The position numbers and the translations under genes are program-made. The notes beneath the pieces were generated by a model. That model was not told the DNA's origin, ran no database searches, and worked only from the letters and a program-made list of their open reading frames with translations. Below are positions 11,358 through 22,451 of a stretch of 64,000 nt of DNA, in pieces. The stretch spans positions 1-64,000 of the forward strand of contig JAHBMJ010003471.1 of the NCBI GenBank assembly GCA_018398765.1, read 5' to 3'. Each line of letters begins with the position of its first letter. Positions within the stretch are counted from its first letter, which is position 1. The stretch comes from Chromera velia (taxonomy: Eukaryota; Sar; Chromeraceae).

Positions 11358-13010
11358 CTAGCTGTATTGCCTAGTGTATTGCTTCTTCGTCAGAGTGCCA
11401 GTACCCGATTGAATTTTATACAAAAACCTATCCCAGCGACGAAAAGAGAAATTCAATCGACAGACAGCTCTTCCGATGACAAGTTCCTGAGGAAGCACTC
11501 CGAAAAGTGAAGAGTCGTACGACCGGTTGCGGTTGTCGCCAAGTACAAACAAACAGCCTTCCGGGACCGCCACCTTCAACATACGGTATCTGTACCCATC
11601 CGTGCGTTTCAAGCAGAGAAACAGACAAGCAGGTGAACACAACACAGAGGGCTGGATGAAATGGAGATGCCAGCATGGACGGCTGATTTCAGGAAAGAGA
11701 GTCCAGCGTTTGCACACCAGACTATGTTAATTGACGAGGTGTTTGACGTGGTCACGGTACAAAAAGAGCGAAGGAAATCGTAACCCAACTGGTCGACGGA
11801 CTGTGTGGATAAGCGAGTGATGTTGTCCTCTCCTTGCAGTCTGACAGAGGGAAGAAAAGAAGAACTTTGAGTCTTGCGCTGGAAAATGCAAACAGAGAGG
11901 AAAGCCTGGTAGCACTTCCTCTGTGTGCTCGGCAATGGGTCTTGGAGGCTCGTGTAAATATTTCCTCCTTTCTGATCGGATATCCGCTCATGACTTACTA
12001 CATGAAAACACAGGTGATGACTCCCTTCTGGTGTCGTAGCCACTGTGTTTAGACATGAAAGAATGATAGTGAGAAGGACAGCGTTCGACAGGAGTAGAGA
12101 GGAATGAAAGAGAGAAACGCACAGACCGACCTCGGAGACTCGACAATTGAATCCGAATTGTGTATCACCACGCCGTTGAGCCTCGTTCGACCTCCCTTCA
12201 CTTCCACAAAGTCCCCAGAGACCCCCACGACCCTCTTGCACAGAACCTTCGTTGTCTCCCCCTTGGAGAAAAAGAGGGAACTCCCCAGACCCCTCTTTGC
12301 CTTTGCTCTCTCAAGCAGCAGAGGAGCGGGCTGTCTGGATTTCCGAGGACGCTCCAAATCTGCAAGGGCCTTTCTGCACACACGCACAACGGGCAAAATT
12401 GCATTAGTGCCGTTTTTTCCTTACTTCAGTCCGTGTATTTCTGTTCTATTGCCCCACATCGCCAGCACACACAATGGTCGGACAGACTGACGGACAGACA
12501 GACTGTTAGTTTTCTGTTCTTTTTCTTTGGGCCCACGGAACAGACAACCAAACAAGCACGCACGCAAGGAACGAAGGAAAGAGAAAGACAGACAGCCCGA
12601 GACCGTCAGCCAGACAACGTAGGAAAAATGTACAGTTGAACGCCCGTTACCTCTACATCTCCTCATACTGCTTCACATGATCACCGAAGTTACACGACAC
12701 TTATTATTGCTACCACCCACTGCACGAGGAGAAAAGACAGCATGCTGTAGCACAGACAGACTTATACAGATATGAAGGGGAACGGGGAGCGTCAAAAGTC
12801 CCCTAGACAGGATTTGAGGAAGCACGCGGACAGGCAGACCTGCAAACTGTCCACCAACAGACTGACAAAAAGGTTCTCCTGGAGATATTGAGAATCAGAT
12901 GCACACGCTCACACGGAGACACACTTACATGCAGCTCACTTCGGCCCCCGCGCGCGCACGCACACGCGCGCACATGCACACACATGCACGCACGCACGCA
13001 CACGCACGCG

Positions 13011-13097
<87 letters not shown>

Positions 13098-13820
13098 AGA
13101 GAGACAGAGGCAGAGGCAGAGAGAGACACAGAGAGACCGAGGGAGAGAACAGACACAGAGGAAGGAATGGACCGTGAAGCAGACAGACAGACATGCTGAG
13201 AGAGAGACAAACCTGTATTCTTCAGGGTCAAAAGGCAAATCGAAGACGACAATGTCTCCATGCCGATACCTGGTCTTGCTCTTCTCAGGATCCGTCCCTT
13301 TCCCCCTCCACTTCCCAATGCGATTCCCCCCCCTTCCTGCCCACTCTCTCACAGGCCGCGGGATAATCTCCCTTGTCCTCTTTGGCAGAACGTTCACAAG
13401 GATGGAGTCCCCCCCCTGAAGAGTGGGAAGCATGGAATCCGATTGAATTCTGAACAGCTGGAAGAAAAAGAGGGGCAACAACGAAGTCAGGATGTACCAG
13501 CCCGGCCAAGCAGCCACCTCTTGGAGACACAGCATAAAGCCGTCTCCGCCGTCTCCACCTCCTCCCCCGTCTCCGTCTCCTTCCACTCCTCCGGAGGATC
13601 CTTGAGGTGCACCACCAAGAGCAGATGGCAACAATGAAGACGAAAAAGAAGTCTTGAATGGTCTCCACTTGCCTGAGGAACATCTAGATTCAGACCGGTC
13701 GCTCATAAAAGAAGATGTTGAACGCTTCACGTGCACGGAAGTGCAACTGAAGCACTGCATGTGAAACGCAGTTGCCACCATTGTGCATGCAGGAAGGGCA
13801 CTTACGTCGTCTTTGAGCAA
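11358..13820 (-). CDS. Type I signal peptidase (S26 family), three exons
   Basis: A membrane serine protease that removes signal peptides after translocation. Exons on the minus strand are 13820-13213, 12373-12131 and 11589-11358. Both junctions use GT-AG and keep frame, giving about 360 residues if the start is the Met at 13820. The N-terminus is a long Ser/Gly-rich extension. A membrane segment (about residues 108-124, WYILTSLLPLFFFQLF) precedes the catalytic Ser in SDSMLPTL (about Ser129). Box C reads GDIVVFDLPF. The general-base Lys lies in CKRVVGVSGD (about Lys249), and box E is GDNRNRSYDSSLFG (about 301-314). Exon 1 lies between the membrane segment and box D, so the catalytic pair is split across exons. 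The full set of S26A boxes and the GDNRN(x)SYDS form resemble bacterial and plastid thylakoid processing peptidases more than ER SPC. Plastid targeting is an inference. An upstream 5' exon in 13833-14099 is possible. Confidence 0.85.
12945..13100 (+). repeat. (CA)n(GA)n microsatellite in signal peptidase intron 1
   Basis: Alternating CA/CG then GA dinucleotides inside the 839-bp intron. On the sense strand of the gene this reads (CT)n(GT)n. Open frames across it are repeat translations. Confidence 0.9.
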
Positions 13821-14796
13821 TCACCCTTAACGCTAGTCAGAGAGGACGGAACCGAATCTACGCAGCCAGTATTTGCCACTTCGCTGAAGAAACAAGGTTT
13901 CGGTGCGTGGATGCAGAAAGATTTTGCGCATCACCAGCTTCAGACCCAAAAGTGTGCAGGAGAACCGAAACGGGACTGTGCGGGAGAAATCGAGGGACCA
14001 ACACAGGGTTGATTGGATTCTTCCCGGCCCTCTGTGACCGCGAATGAAAGGAGGGGCCGGCATGTAGACGGCAAGAGACAGTCTAGCTCCGTGACACATG
14101 CAGACCTTTGATCAGGTGCTACGTGCATGGAGTCATGCACTGTGATCGAAACAAGTTTGTTCGTGCGCATTCGCGCGCGAAGGCAAGTGTATGTGAGAAT
14201 TAAGTTTGTGCGCTCTTGGAGGGCAGCTCGGTTAAATCCAAAGCCCTGAGAAGTATATTAACATCATTTTTGATTCTATGATTGACAGGTTTGGTTCGCG
14301 CGATTTTTTTTTAATTCACATAAAAATTCTGCGTGCACATGATTTTCAACTGACTGAACACCCAATGAGGCAGTCACCTGAGGGTACTTGAGGGTGGGCA
14401 TGCCTTTGTAGTATTAACATTTTTGGCCATACTGATCGCGTCTGGTTATAAAGTTTTATGCACAGTCAAATTCCATCAGTACATTCAGTTAGAAAAACAA
14501 CAGCTAGATTGGTTCATAATTTTGTCGATTTTTACTACAGTATTCTAAAAAAAAATTAACTGGTTTAGAATTTGCATAATTTTGGTAGTATTGGCAACAG
14601 TTGCTTTTAAAAACAATGAATCACTGCACTTCAATTTTTAAAAAAAGAAATTTTAATCCTTTAGAATTTTCCAGATCTTGACGACACTTCTATGAAAAAA
14701 CAATGGATTACTTCAGAATTGCGCAGGTTTTAATGACAATTGAATGAAAAAAAATTAAAAGTAGCCTCGCTTCAGAGCATTTGTTTGCATGCTTTT
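13821..14796. other. Spacer between signal peptidase and TTC38-like genes
   Basis: The interval upstream of the signal peptidase start and downstream of the TTC38-like stop. A minus frame at 13833-14099 could be a 5' exon of the peptidase but shows no clear motif. From about 14260 to 14770 the DNA is AT-rich and gene-free. Confidence 0.4.
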
Positions 14797-16233
14797 TCAT
14801 GAGAATCCATTTAAGTGTTGTTTCTTCAAAGCCTGCAGTTGGGGAGGCAACGCTGCCTGGCCATATTCCTTGCAAAGATCCAAGAAAGCCGCCAGCACCT
14901 TGACGCAGTCCCCGCGCCTGTCACCGGGTCTGCAGGAAAGTAGCTCTCTACCAAGTGACCCTTTTGTTTATTCACTCATTCATTCAAACACGCACGCAGG
15001 AAGGCAGGCAAAGAGAAAGGCATGCACGCAAGACGCAAGGAACTCAATCAATCAAGCAATCAATCAATCAACCGATTGGCCAGTCAGTCAGTCAGTCAAT
15101 CGGCAAGTCAGAAAGAAAGTGGGGGGTCAATCACGCATGCCATCAATGGCAAGTCACGCAAAGAGACAAAGAAAACAAAAGAAGCCAACACATTTCAGAG
15201 TGACTTTCGATGCGCGACACCCAAGTGCACAAGCAGTCAGGCAGGAAGAGTCCCCTCCAGCCCGCCCCTGCTGTCGGTCTATGACTCACGTCAAGTAGAC
15301 TGCCGCTCTGAGAAGAAAGTAATTCTGCAGTGATGCATGAGCAGAAAAAAAAATCGAGAAGACTCTTCGGAAAAAATTCCCGATCCTTGGCTTCTCGGCA
15401 ACAAACAGGCTTCCATGCATCCTTCGCGCGTCCCATATGGAACAGGACGGAACTCACTGCCACCACAAAAGATATTTCAAAGCCCAAGCTCGGAGATCGA
15501 CGATTCACAGGAAAAGATTCCATCAATGGATAATGACCAGCAACACCAGACAGGTCCATGCACAAACACCCTCACGCACATACATGACGTCTGATGGCCC
15601 CCCACCCCATGCACCCCTGACCAACCGACCGGCACTGCAGGGCCCCTTTCCCCTTCTGTGATTCTGTCTTGGAGGAACCTCATGATCTTCTCAGAGTCAC
15701 TCTCGGACACTCCCCTCAGGCACGTGGATCGGAAGGATTCCAGAGGCAAGGGGTCCTGAGGAACAGTATGCAAATGAATTTCAGTTTTCTTCTTCATTTG
15801 AAAAGCTGACCTCAAAGAATCCTCTAGGAGAGACAGGGTAGACGAAAAAGTGCGCTTCGAATTCATGCGAGCAACCAATCGTCTGTTTTCTTGCTTCCGT
15901 CCCCTGTTTTGTCCTTTCTTCCACCGCAGCCTGAAAAGGAAGGAAGAAAGAAAGAGAGAGAGAGACAGAGAGAGAGAGAGAGAAAAAAAAAAAGAGAGAA
16001 AGAAAGAAAGAAAGAAAGAAAAGAAAGAAAGAAAGAAAGAAGTGAAACAAGCCGACGAACTTTGAAAGTTGCCCGGCGCATTTCCATACTGAGATGAGTG
16101 CCGTGTGGTTCATCCCCCCCTCCCTTCCCCCCACCAGACGCCCGCACGGCCTCTGCCCAGATCTCCCTGGTGTCAGACGATCCGAGTTTACCCCTTTGAA
16201 GAATTCCCAGAATGCCTGCTTCTCTCAGCACAT

Positions 16234-16272
<39 letters not shown>

Positions 16273-18174
16273 TGGACTGAATGGGTTTTATGTCACCACC
16301 ACTGTCTCTTTCTTTCTCTCTCTCCCACAGGCCAGCATAAGTGCCTTATGTCATTTATTCATCTCTACATTCGTTCAGTCGTTCCCCAATGAGAAAAGAA
16401 AGTCAATGCTGCGCCCCCCTCTCGGCTTCAAGCGCTACCCCGTGACTCGCTTCTCTTCTGATACACAGAGAAAAAGACAGAACAGCTCGCCTCAATGCAC
16501 ACACAACAGACACAGAAACAAGCAAAAAGTCAGAGAGACACTCACCGCACTGCTCGTATGACCCTATGAGGAGGCAGAATCCCGGTTCAAGGCGGAGCAG
16601 CCCGACTGCCTGCGATTCATCCAAAGCGAAAGAGACAATCAATGGGAAACCGCCATTTTTCACCGCAAAGCATGCTGTGCCAAAAAGCATCTCACGCGGC
16701 CAAATTCAGATTCACAGAGGAGAATTCACATCTCCTCCCGAGTATTCGAGACCAACACGGATCGCAAAAGGAAAACAAGAGGCAAAAAAGACTTTGCGCC
16801 AAAAGGCAAAAACACAAGCTATGAGGAAAGGCAGACATAAACATGGAAAGAATATATGAGTGTGTGTGAGAGAAAGAGACAGACAGACAGACAAACAAAC
16901 AGATAAAGAGAGAGAGAGGGCTGACCACTTCAGGGCCCTCACTCCAGAGACGCCCGCAGAGTTCGACCGTCTCCTCCCATACCTCGGCTGCTCACTCCAA
17001 TGAAAAACAAGAGAAAGGAACATTCAAGAGTAGCCTCAAAGAAGAATATTAACATACTGCATGCAAATATCGTCTCGACGCAAGCATGTCAAAGCTCGGC
17101 AGCTCGGTCAGGCAGTCTAACACCAACCCAAATTCAATTGACAATAGACGAGACACAGAGAGGGGCGGAAAAAGAAAAACGCGCAAGAAAGAAAAATACG
17201 GAGGGATAAAAAGGCATCCTCGTCATCCATATCTCCTCTCTACCTTCACATTCAAGAAAGGCGACCGACAGACCGACCGAATCGTCGTCTTTCTTCAACC
17301 CCCTTCTTCACAGAACCGCAGACACTCCGCACACCCTCTAAGTGAGATTTCAGCTCGGTCTCACACCCTGCATATTCAGATGTACAAGCAGAAAAGACAG
17401 TCAGAATGGAAAAGTGCTTACACAGAATCAGCGACTTGCAGGGCGTTGAGACAAGCACTGGAAACGAGGTCTTCACTGGCACACTGAGTCTCTCCCATTT
17501 GTTTTTTCAAGGGTCGATAAGCGTGCTCCCAAGAAACAAGAGGAAGAGATGCGAAAAAGAACAGAAAAACAGTAAGCCGGATGGGCACTTGGTGGCATGA
17601 TAAGGGCTCTGCCTCCCTGAGGTTTGGGGAAGGAAAAGGGTGCCGAAAATATACGGAAGAAGAAGTGGTCGAAGAAGAGAGATCCAGGAGGCGTCAAAAA
17701 AACAGAAAGAAATGCCAGCACCCAAACAGGCCGATCGATAGTCGCCCAAACACTCAGGTAGACAGATCAATCGACAGACCAACAAACACGAAGAAGGGCA
17801 GGAAAGCTTGCTACGAGGGAGAAACGCCTTTCGGCAGCAACACGAACAAAGAAACAGACACATACAATTGAAGATATAAAGGCCGACCGGTAAAAGACAG
17901 CGCCATTGCAGCTAGACAGTCGAAGAGCGGCTCTGCGTGGAGAGAGAGAGTGCCAGAGCTGCGCGCTGATTGAAGAACATCCTGCAAAAGTGCAGTCGTT
18001 TGTTTGCTTGTCCTGTCGTTACATGGCTTGGAAGGGAGAATGGCATCCAATCTCACACGCCAAAAAACGCCACCAATTCTTTCAGTCACCCATTCTCTCT
18101 CTCACCTAAGGACGTCCACACATACACAAACCGACACGGGGACACGCGCATAAGACCACATCTCTCTCACAGAC

Positions 18175-18252
<78 letters not shown>

Positions 18253-19430
18253 CGATGCGGTACCACAAATTCACGCCTCCGCCCCACCTTCAGGCAGCCA
18301 GACAGACCTCCAAGATTTCCTTTATGACTCCACTTCCAACCTCCCTCTCCCTCTGCAACTCCTTCACGCTCGCCATCCCCTCCCCCCCCGCCTCTCCCTC
18401 CAACCGGAGACGGATCTCCAATTTCAAAAGAAACCCCAAAGCACCCAATTGGTCCTGCACGTTCGACTTGTCGATGCCCCACGCTTTCCTCCTCACGACC
18501 TGATGGGAGGCACGTCACCGTGCACAAACGCGTAAGGACAACCACGAGAAAAGAATACAGGGGATGAGATTCAAAGGAAATCGTAAAAGAGAGAGAAGAG
18601 AAGGAAGGGCGGACGAGAAGAAGGGAGGAATGAAGAACGATTACTTCTCCCGCAAAACAATTTCATCGAACAAGCCACGTGGAAAGACGACAAGATGGAA
18701 GGAAGAGGGGGCCTCTTGTGACCGAGAGAAGGAAACAAGAGGGACAAGGAGTAACACAGGGGGGCCTCTTGTGACAAGATGATTTCATACAACCGCTTGC
18801 TTCTACTGTCAGTCCACCCTTTTACTGTTTGCCTTTTGAACACCTCTTTTTACAACGAAAAACACGCGTGTTCCTCCCGTACTTCCTCCCTCTCCTGTTC
18901 CCTCACCCTTCTCCAATGGATCAGCCAGCCTAGCTCTCAGCTACGACCCCCAGGTAGATTCCGAGCAAGCTCACCTCCAGAGCATCCCGATTCCGACGCA
19001 TGTCCAACAGGAAGACGGCGACGTGCCACCAGTTGTGCGATTCCATGAAGGAGCACCCCGTCGCCCAGCTATCTGAAAAAGAGACAAATCGAGAGAGCCC
19101 CTCTAGCAGACTCCCCTTGAAATACGTCACATGGGCCAGTCCGTGCTGGGCCCAGAGGTCGTCCTTCTTCACTGCCAGAGCCGTTTCTGCACACATGGAT
19201 GCATCGAGAAATGACTACCAGATTGTAGGACGCTGTCGTTAAACTTCTGGAACTTGCACAGACACGCTCGCTGAAGCAGAAAAGGAAGTCAGCCACAGAC
19301 AGCAGCGGCCTGTCAGGACTTCACGCGGAGACTGGACCAGAGGAAATTTGGGGGACTCGTCACGAGGGCGCCTCAAAAAGGTCACATGAACACCCTCTTT
19401 CTCTTTCTTTCCTGCCTTCTTTCTCTCTCT

Positions 19431-19466
<36 letters not shown>

Positions 19467-20115
19467 CTGACAACACACCCGCAGCGCTGAGGGCCTCATC
19501 CAGGCGGCCGTTCTGTTCCAACGCGAAGGAACGCATGCCGTGAAAGTACGGCGACTTGTTGTCAAAGTGAAACGACCGGATCCCCCGAACGTCCTCAGAC
19601 TCAACCACAGAGAGCATGCGGTCCGGCTGCCCTACCACAAAGTAGAGCAACTGCGCTCTTTTCAACGCAAACAGATCCGAGGGGAAGATGCGCACGGCCT
19701 GGTAGTACAGTTCCGCAGCCCCCCCCGGGTTCCCCAGAGGGATCCAGTTTCTCAGGGCCTCTATGTAGAGACGGGCTCTGAGAGACGCCTGGTCTTCTCG
19801 AGCGGAGGGGACAGAGACGTCGTCCTTGGAGGGCAGGAGTTCCGAGGGTTTTGAGGACAGACTTGAAACCACATCTCCAAAGCGATAGGAGCAGAGCTGA
19901 AAGTCCACTGACAGTGCAAATGCCATCTGGCTGTCCGGATCTGCCTCTGATGCCTTCGCGCCGTCTCCCCAGTTCTTTCCATATCCTAGCACGCAATCCA
20001 TGTAACCATTCACCTTCTCGAGACAAGAGGAGGAGGCCGTGTCCACAGGACAGCCAAAACAATCCAAGGACACCGAGCTCATCGCTGAAGGGTCAGGTGG
20101 GAGCCTCACAGGCAC
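14797..20115 (-). CDS. TTC38: TTC38-like tetratricopeptide repeat protein, multi-exon
   Basis: TTC38 family proteins are alpha-helical TPR proteins of unclear biochemical role. Well-supported exons on the minus strand are 20115-19479, 19186-18975, 18499-18308 and 17981-17888, all joining in phase. Later exons are 16987-16926 (WEETVELCGRLW), 16609-16546 (LEPGFCLLIGSYEQC) and a last exon 14929-14797 (DCVKVLAAFLDLCKEYGQ) ending in TGA. One or more exons between 17887 and 16988 and between 16545 and 14930 are not fixed; a piece near 15660-15770 is a candidate. Diagnostic family text is DLWAQHGLAHV followed by HNWWHVAVFLLDM in exon 2, matching the TTC38 pattern of D-WA-H--AHV and H--WH-AL. WGIDKSNVQDQLGALGFLLK follows in exon 3. 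Exon 1 includes LYYQAVRIFPSDLFALKRAQ and YFHGMRSFALEQNGRLDEA, typical TPR helices. Several introns carry microsatellites. Family call is confident; the exact exon set is not. Confidence 0.8.
15940..16045 (+). repeat. (GA)n/(GAAA)n purine tract
   Basis: Purine tract within the TTC38-like gene. Because the gene is on the minus strand, its sense strand reads as pyrimidine. Confidence 0.85.
16227..16270 (+). repeat. (CA)n microsatellite
   Basis: About 22 CA dinucleotides in an intronic part of the TTC38-like gene (GT on the sense strand). Confidence 0.9.
18165..18250 (+). repeat. (GACA)n(GA)n microsatellite in TTC38-like intron
   Basis: Tandem GACA then GA units lie in the intron after exon 3 of the TTC38-like gene. 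The sense strand is again pyrimidine/GT. Confidence 0.9.
19415..19465 (+). repeat. (CT)n(GT)n microsatellite in TTC38-like intron 1
   Basis: Lies just inside the first intron, next to the donor at 19478. Here the sense strand reads (AC)n(AG)n, opposite to the other intronic microsatellites of this window. Confidence 0.9.
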
Positions 20116-20436
20116 AGCCTTTCGACCTGGTTGAACCCTTCGCCGTCTCCGTTAGGGATTTTTCTGCCTGCACGTTTTCAGCCCGTCTACTCCTCTATGC
20201 TGCATTCTCCGTCGCTCATTTAGTGCTGAAGCACGTTCTCGGGTACGTGAATTCTGGCACGAGCCTTGCAACTGACGCTTCGCTTGCCGGTCTGAATTGG
20301 TCCGACCCTGGCACAACCGAAAGATTGAATTTCCGACGTTGAACCAAGGTGGCCCCGGAAAGCGAAGCGGGGGGCACTTACAAAACAGAAATACCCCAGC
20401 CCACGCGTGCATGCACGCGCACAGGCTTTCTAGAGA

Positions 20437-20464
20437 CCGCGGCGTTTACGGTCAAACGCCGCGG
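20437..20464 (+). other. Perfect GC-rich hairpin
   Basis: CCGCGGCGTTT and its exact complement AAACGCCGCGG are separated by the six bases ACGGTC, an 11-bp stem. It leads into about 75 bp of further self-complementary GCGGAGCGGCAC-like sequence up to about 20535. Confidence 0.85.
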
Positions 20465-21959
20465 TGCCGCGGAGCGGCACGGAGCGGCACCGAGCGCCGC
20501 GGAGCGCCCGAAGGGCGCACCGCGGCGCGCCGCATTTGTAAAACCTTGAAGAAAGGGGGGGAACCGCGGCGTGATTGTTCCGGTCTTTGCCTTTTCTGAG
20601 GCAAGTTGAACCAAATTGATCAGCAATTGATCAAATTTATCATTGAAACACCTTAAAAATTTTTTTTTGGCGCCTGCGGCGCTCAGAAAAAACCGTTTTT
20701 ACGGTATATGGGGCCATGTCCCAAACGGGGGGGGGTGCTGCCGCGGAGGGGCCTGGAAGGAACCACGGCGCAGCCGCTAAAAATGGCCGCTCTAGAAAGC
20801 CTGCACGCGCAGTGTCTTTCGCCAAAAACCTGGCCTCGAAAGGCTGAATTTGGGTTATGCATGCGTCAGATGGGTTTCAGGTCTGCGGGCTTTTTTCCTA
20901 GGGGAAGGGGGGGTTCCGCGTATGCTTTTTTCCGGGGGGGGCGGGGGGGGGTTAGCGCGAGGCTGGCCAACGTACGTCAATCGTACGGTTCTCATTTTTC
21001 TTGCTTTCCGGGGCCGTTCGCAAGCTTGCTTGTGTCAGATGGATCCAAGATGGCATGCCATGGCATGCATACAATAGACGCGCGTGCGGCAGCGTGGCCC
21101 GCGGAGACGGAGACGGCTCAAAACAGCATGCAGCATGCATGCATGCAGGCATCTAATGCAAGCAAGCTTGCAAACGGCCCTGGAAAGCAAAAAAAATGAG
21201 AACTTCACGATTGACGTGCGCCGGCCAGCCGATCGGGCGGTCGCGCCGACCCCCTCCCCCTGCGGGAAAAGCTGTAGAATCCCCCCTCCCCCAGGAAAAA
21301 AGCCCGGGGATGCAGCCTGTCACTTTCCGGGGCCACTGACGCATGCATGTATGATGACGTGGGTTCATACACGCTTTTCTAGACCATTTGGGGCGGGATC
21401 TTTCCGGAGCCTTTTTTTGGTAAAAGATACCATACGCAAAATCGGGTAATCAGGTCTGAAGTCCACCTGACATACGCATATTTGGCGCACATTCAGCCTT
21501 TCAGGGCCGGGTTTTTGCTAAAAGACAGTGTGTATCTGACTCAAGTAAGCTTGCGAACGGCCCTAGAAAGCAAGAAAAATGAGAATTGTACGATTGACGC
21601 ACGCCGGCCATGCAGCCAGGTGCCGACCCTTCCCCCCGCGGAAAAAAAACATGCGCAAAACCTCCCCCTCCCCCGGGAAAAAAACCCAGGGGTAAGTGGA
21701 GATCTGAAACCCATCTGACGCATAAGCAGTATTCCTAGATTCAGAACAGATGGGATGAACCGGAACCTTTTGACAGACTAGGCTAGATCCGCTCCTTATA
21801 CACGGGGATACGGTATGCATAACAAAAACCTCAATCATCTGATGCACGCATCTCGCAAATCTGACGTAAGCAAGCTTGCAAACGGCCCCGAAAAACAAGA
21901 AAAATGATAACTGCACGATTGACGTACGCTAGCCAGTCAACCGCCCCCCCCCCCCCCCC

Positions 21960-21975
21960 NNNNNNNNNNNNNNNN
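21960..21975. other. Assembly gap (16 N)
   Basis: Sixteen unknown bases lie inside a C homopolymer within module b of the repeat block. The true tract length is unknown. Confidence 0.99.
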
Positions 21976-22110
21976 CCCCCCCCCTCGCGGGAAAAGCCGC
22001 GGAACTCTCCTGCCCCTCTCGGGAAAAAAGCCCAGGGATAAGCGCCCCATCTAACGCACGCATGGCGCACATTCAGCTTTTCGGGGCTGGGTTTTTACCA
22101 AAAGACAGCG

Positions 22111-22451
22111 CGTAATATAGTGAGGCGAGCCACGGGACCGGCTAATCCCGGGGTGAGCCGAACTAACGCGCACCGCCGCCGTACGGGATGCCCGTAGCTC
22201 AGAGACCAACACACGCATACAGGCTCATGGAGGCGCCACCATGCCAGTCTGTATTAGAAGAGAAATAAATAAAATAGAAATAAAATGGAATTAATCCAAT
22301 TAGCTGCATATAGTCTGGATTAAGTAAACAACACTTGCTTGCAAAGCTTTTAGAAACAGTTTGGAAGTGAACCTTGAACTGACAGACTTTCCGTAGTAGA
22401 GCTCTAACTGAACTAAGTGCGCTCAATTAGGAGAAGAGGAGCTACCTCCTT
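22111..22451 (+). repeat. 5' LTR of element A
   Basis: Direct repeat of 33621-33952, sharing GTAA-ATAGTGAGGCGAGCC at the start and GAGAAGAGGAGCTACCTCC near the end. The exact outer ends are uncertain by a few bases. Confidence 0.85.

Larger units (their letters stand above)
20340..22110. repeat. GC-rich shuffled repeat block, left part
   Basis: Modules found here recur in the right block at 33953-34800, often in the opposite orientation. Module a is GCCCCGGAAAGCGAAGCGGG with its following GGGGCACTTA and AAAACAGAAATACC. Module b is AAGCTTGCAAACGGCCC, then AAAATGAGAA and CGATTGACG-ACGC-GGCCAG, followed by long C or G runs. Module c is AAAGGCTGAAT near TTTTTGCCAAAAGACAG. No protein is credible: the frames give only low-complexity Gly/Arg/Pro products. 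LTR element A sits between the two blocks, so they were probably one array before insertion. Nature unknown: satellite-like or the remains of palindromic mobile DNA. Confidence 0.75.

Noticed and set aside
13833-14099. Separate gene or leader exon upstream of the signal peptidase
   Set aside because: No splice join or targeting signal could be shown. Kept only as a possibility.
20708-21199. 163-residue Gly/Arg/Pro-rich frame in the repeat block
   Set aside because: Made of repeat modules that recur in the opposite orientation elsewhere. No domain, and homopolymer G/C runs in the middle.
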